Part shown: positions 61,530-64,000 of the stretch, piece after piece | Layout of the letters: each line of letters begins with the position of its first letter | Position numbering within the stretch: position 1 is the stretch's first letter | Assembly (NCBI RefSeq): GCF_007421815.1 | Contig: NZ_VLNT01000003.1 | Coordinates: 62,001 to 126,000, forward strand | DNA length: 64,000 nt | Direction: 5' to 3' | Source: Aeromicrobium piscarium | GTDB taxonomy: Bacteria > Actinomycetota > Actinomycetes > Propionibacteriales > Nocardioidaceae | Notes under the pieces: generated by a model | Database searches by the model: none | What the model saw: the letters and a program-made list of their open reading frames with translations, nothing else | What the model was told of the DNA's origin: nothing | Made by a program: the position numbers and the translations under genes

Positions 61530-61976
61530 ATGGCCGATGATGCCGTCGAACAGCGGCTGCGCGATCTCACGCTGCTGCGGCGTGTGCGCGACCGCATCGA
61601 TCGCGATTACGCCCAGCCCCTGGACGTCCCCTCCCTGGCCCGCGACGTGCACATGTCGACGGGCCATCTGAGCCGGCAGTTCCGGCTGGCCTACGGCGAG
61701 AGCCCCTACAGCTATCTCATGACGCGGCGGATCGAGAGGGCGATGACGCTGTTGCGGCGGGGCGATCTCAGCGTCACGGAGGTCTGTTTCGCGGTCGGCT
61801 GTTCCTCGCTCGGTACGTTCAGCACCCGGTTCAGCGAGCTCGTCGGCGAGCCGCCGAGTGTCTACCAGCGACGCTCGGGCACCGGACTCCCCGGCGTGCC
61901 CTCCCTCGTTACCAAACGCGTCACCCGACCGATCAGGAATCGAGAAGCGTCCACCGGGCCCGCGGCTTTACTGTGA
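61530..61976 (+). CDS. AraC-family DNA-binding protein
   Basis: A 148-aa regulator that is only the AraC/XylS DNA-binding domain with two helix-turn-helices: VPSLARDVHMSTGHLSRQFR and VTEVCFAVGCSSLGTFSTRFSELVGEPP. It has no sensor domain, so it may act like MarA/SoxS, controlled by its own level. The adjacent VOC gene (start 5 nt after its stop) and UvrA-like gene are a common actinobacterial trio and its likely targets. Confidence 0.9.
   Translation: MADDAVEQRLRDLTLLRRVRDRIDRDYAQPLDVPSLARDVHMSTGHLSRQFRLAYGESPYSYLMTRRIERAMTLLRRGDLSVTEVCFAVGCSSLGTFSTRFSELVGEPPSVYQRRSGTGLPGVPSLVTKRVTRPIRNREASTGPAALL
61969..61974 (+). promoter_or_regulatory. Leaderless -10 box of the VOC-protein gene
   Basis: TACTGT inside the AraC gene's last codons, 7 nt before ATG 61982. 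It would give the VOC-UvrA pair a promoter of its own. Confidence 0.4.
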
Positions 61977-61981
61977 GCCTC

Positions 61982-62392
61982 ATGAACCTGAGAATCCACG
62001 TCACCTTCCTGCCTCACGAGGACGCCGAGACCTCGATGGCGTTCTTCCGCGATGTCCTCGACTTCGAAGTCCGCAACGACGTCGGGTACGACGGCATGCG
62101 CTGGATCACGGTCGGGCCGCCGGATCAACCCGACACCTCGATCGTGCTGTTCCCACCCGCCGCCGACCCGGGTATCACGCCTGAGGAGCTGACCGTCGTC
62201 CGCGAGATGATGGCCAAGGGCACCTTCTCCTCGCTCGTCCTGGCGACGAGCGACCTCGACGAGGTCTTCGAGCGCCTGCAACGGCACGATGCCGATATCG
62301 TTCAGGAGCCCATCGACCAGGACTACGGTGTACGCGACTGCGCCGTCCGCGACCCCGCCGGCAATATGATCCGCATCCAGGAACGAGAGTGA
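61982..62392 (+). CDS. VOC (glyoxalase/bleomycin-resistance fold) protein
   Basis: A 136-aa vicinal-oxygen-chelate protein with two beta-alpha-beta-beta-beta units: IHVTFLPHEDAETSMAFFRDVLDFEVRNDVG and the C-terminal DYGVRDCAVRDPAGNMIRIQE. The DPAGN turn and the terminal Glu are typical metal-site elements. It starts at ATG 61982; GTG 61973 would overlap the AraC stop. Function could be binding or detoxifying a small molecule. It lies 4 nt upstream of the UvrA-like gene. Confidence 0.88.
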   Translation: MNLRIHVTFLPHEDAETSMAFFRDVLDFEVRNDVGYDGMRWITVGPPDQPDTSIVLFPPAADPGITPEELTVVREMMAKGTFSSLVLATSDLDEVFERLQRHDADIVQEPIDQDYGVRDCAVRDPAGNMIRIQERE

Positions 62393-62396
62393 ATCG

Positions 62397-64000
<1,604 letters not shown>

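Overview
This window is a high-GC (roughly two-thirds G+C) chromosomal segment of an actinobacterium. The evidence is a complete Pup-proteasome locus (Mpa/ARC, Dop, Pup, PrcB, PrcA, PafA), RbpA, PafB/PafC, and many leaderless transcripts with TANNNT -10 boxes. There are no mycolate or mycobacterial marker genes. The order PafA, FKBP, PafB, PafC, TatA, TatC, HelY-type helicase and the interspersed palindromic repeats point to Micrococcales or Propionibacteriales rather than Mycobacteriales; this placement is inference. No rRNA, tRNA, CRISPR array or prophage was seen.

Region 1 (1-22.3 kb) is an accessory metabolic cluster and the least conventional part of the window. It holds a biotin-dependent carboxyltransferase (5' end outside the window), two crotonases, two FabF-type ketosynthases with intact Cys-His-His triads, four acyl-CoA ligases, a SnoaL/NTF2-like protein, two complete branched-chain-amino-acid-type (LIV) ABC importers, and a TetR regulator at the right edge. 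No acyl carrier protein, acyltransferase or ketoreductase is visible. The genes fall into two related modules (ketosynthase, CaiC-like ligase, LivH-M-G-F). I read it as import of a carboxylic acid, CoA activation, and carbon-carbon chemistry on CoA thioesters; direction (biosynthetic or degradative) and substrate cannot be decided from sequence. Two AT-rich promoter regions share an 18-nt motif that may be the TetR operator.

Region 2 (22.4-29.7 kb) has cobalamin-dependent methionine synthase, a HAD phosphatase, a RecB-family Fe-S nuclease, a site-2-type membrane protease and the tRNA m1A58 methyltransferase TrmI. This order leads into the proteasome locus in many actinobacteria.

Region 3 (29.9-45.1 kb) is the pupylation/proteasome locus. 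ARC, a GNAT acetyltransferase with an apparent CUG start, Dop, Pup (ending in GGE), PrcB and PrcA are followed by an insertion zone with 171-bp repeats flanking a GIY-YIG gene and a large membrane-anchored GH67-like protein. PafA, a tandem-FKBP lipoprotein, PafB, PafC, TatA and TatC follow.

Region 4 (45.1-64 kb) is mixed housekeeping: a Ski2/HelY helicase, a 5'-3' exonuclease, M28 and M24 peptidases, apolipoprotein N-acyltransferase, RbpA, an MFS transporter, a glycerophosphodiester phosphodiesterase, an XRE-MurA fusion with a palindrome over its own -10, an MBL-fold hydrolase, a phosphoribosyltransferase, esterases, a DinB-like protein, an AraC regulator, a VOC protein and a UvrA-like ATPase cut by the window end.

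Two sequence-level themes run through regions 2-4. One is a strict -10 box, 6-7 nt, start codon arrangement (leaderless mRNAs) at well over a dozen genes. The other is three composite hairpins of 52-53 nt with GGCGGTRG/CYACCGCC outer arms just after stop codons, likely U-tract-free terminators.
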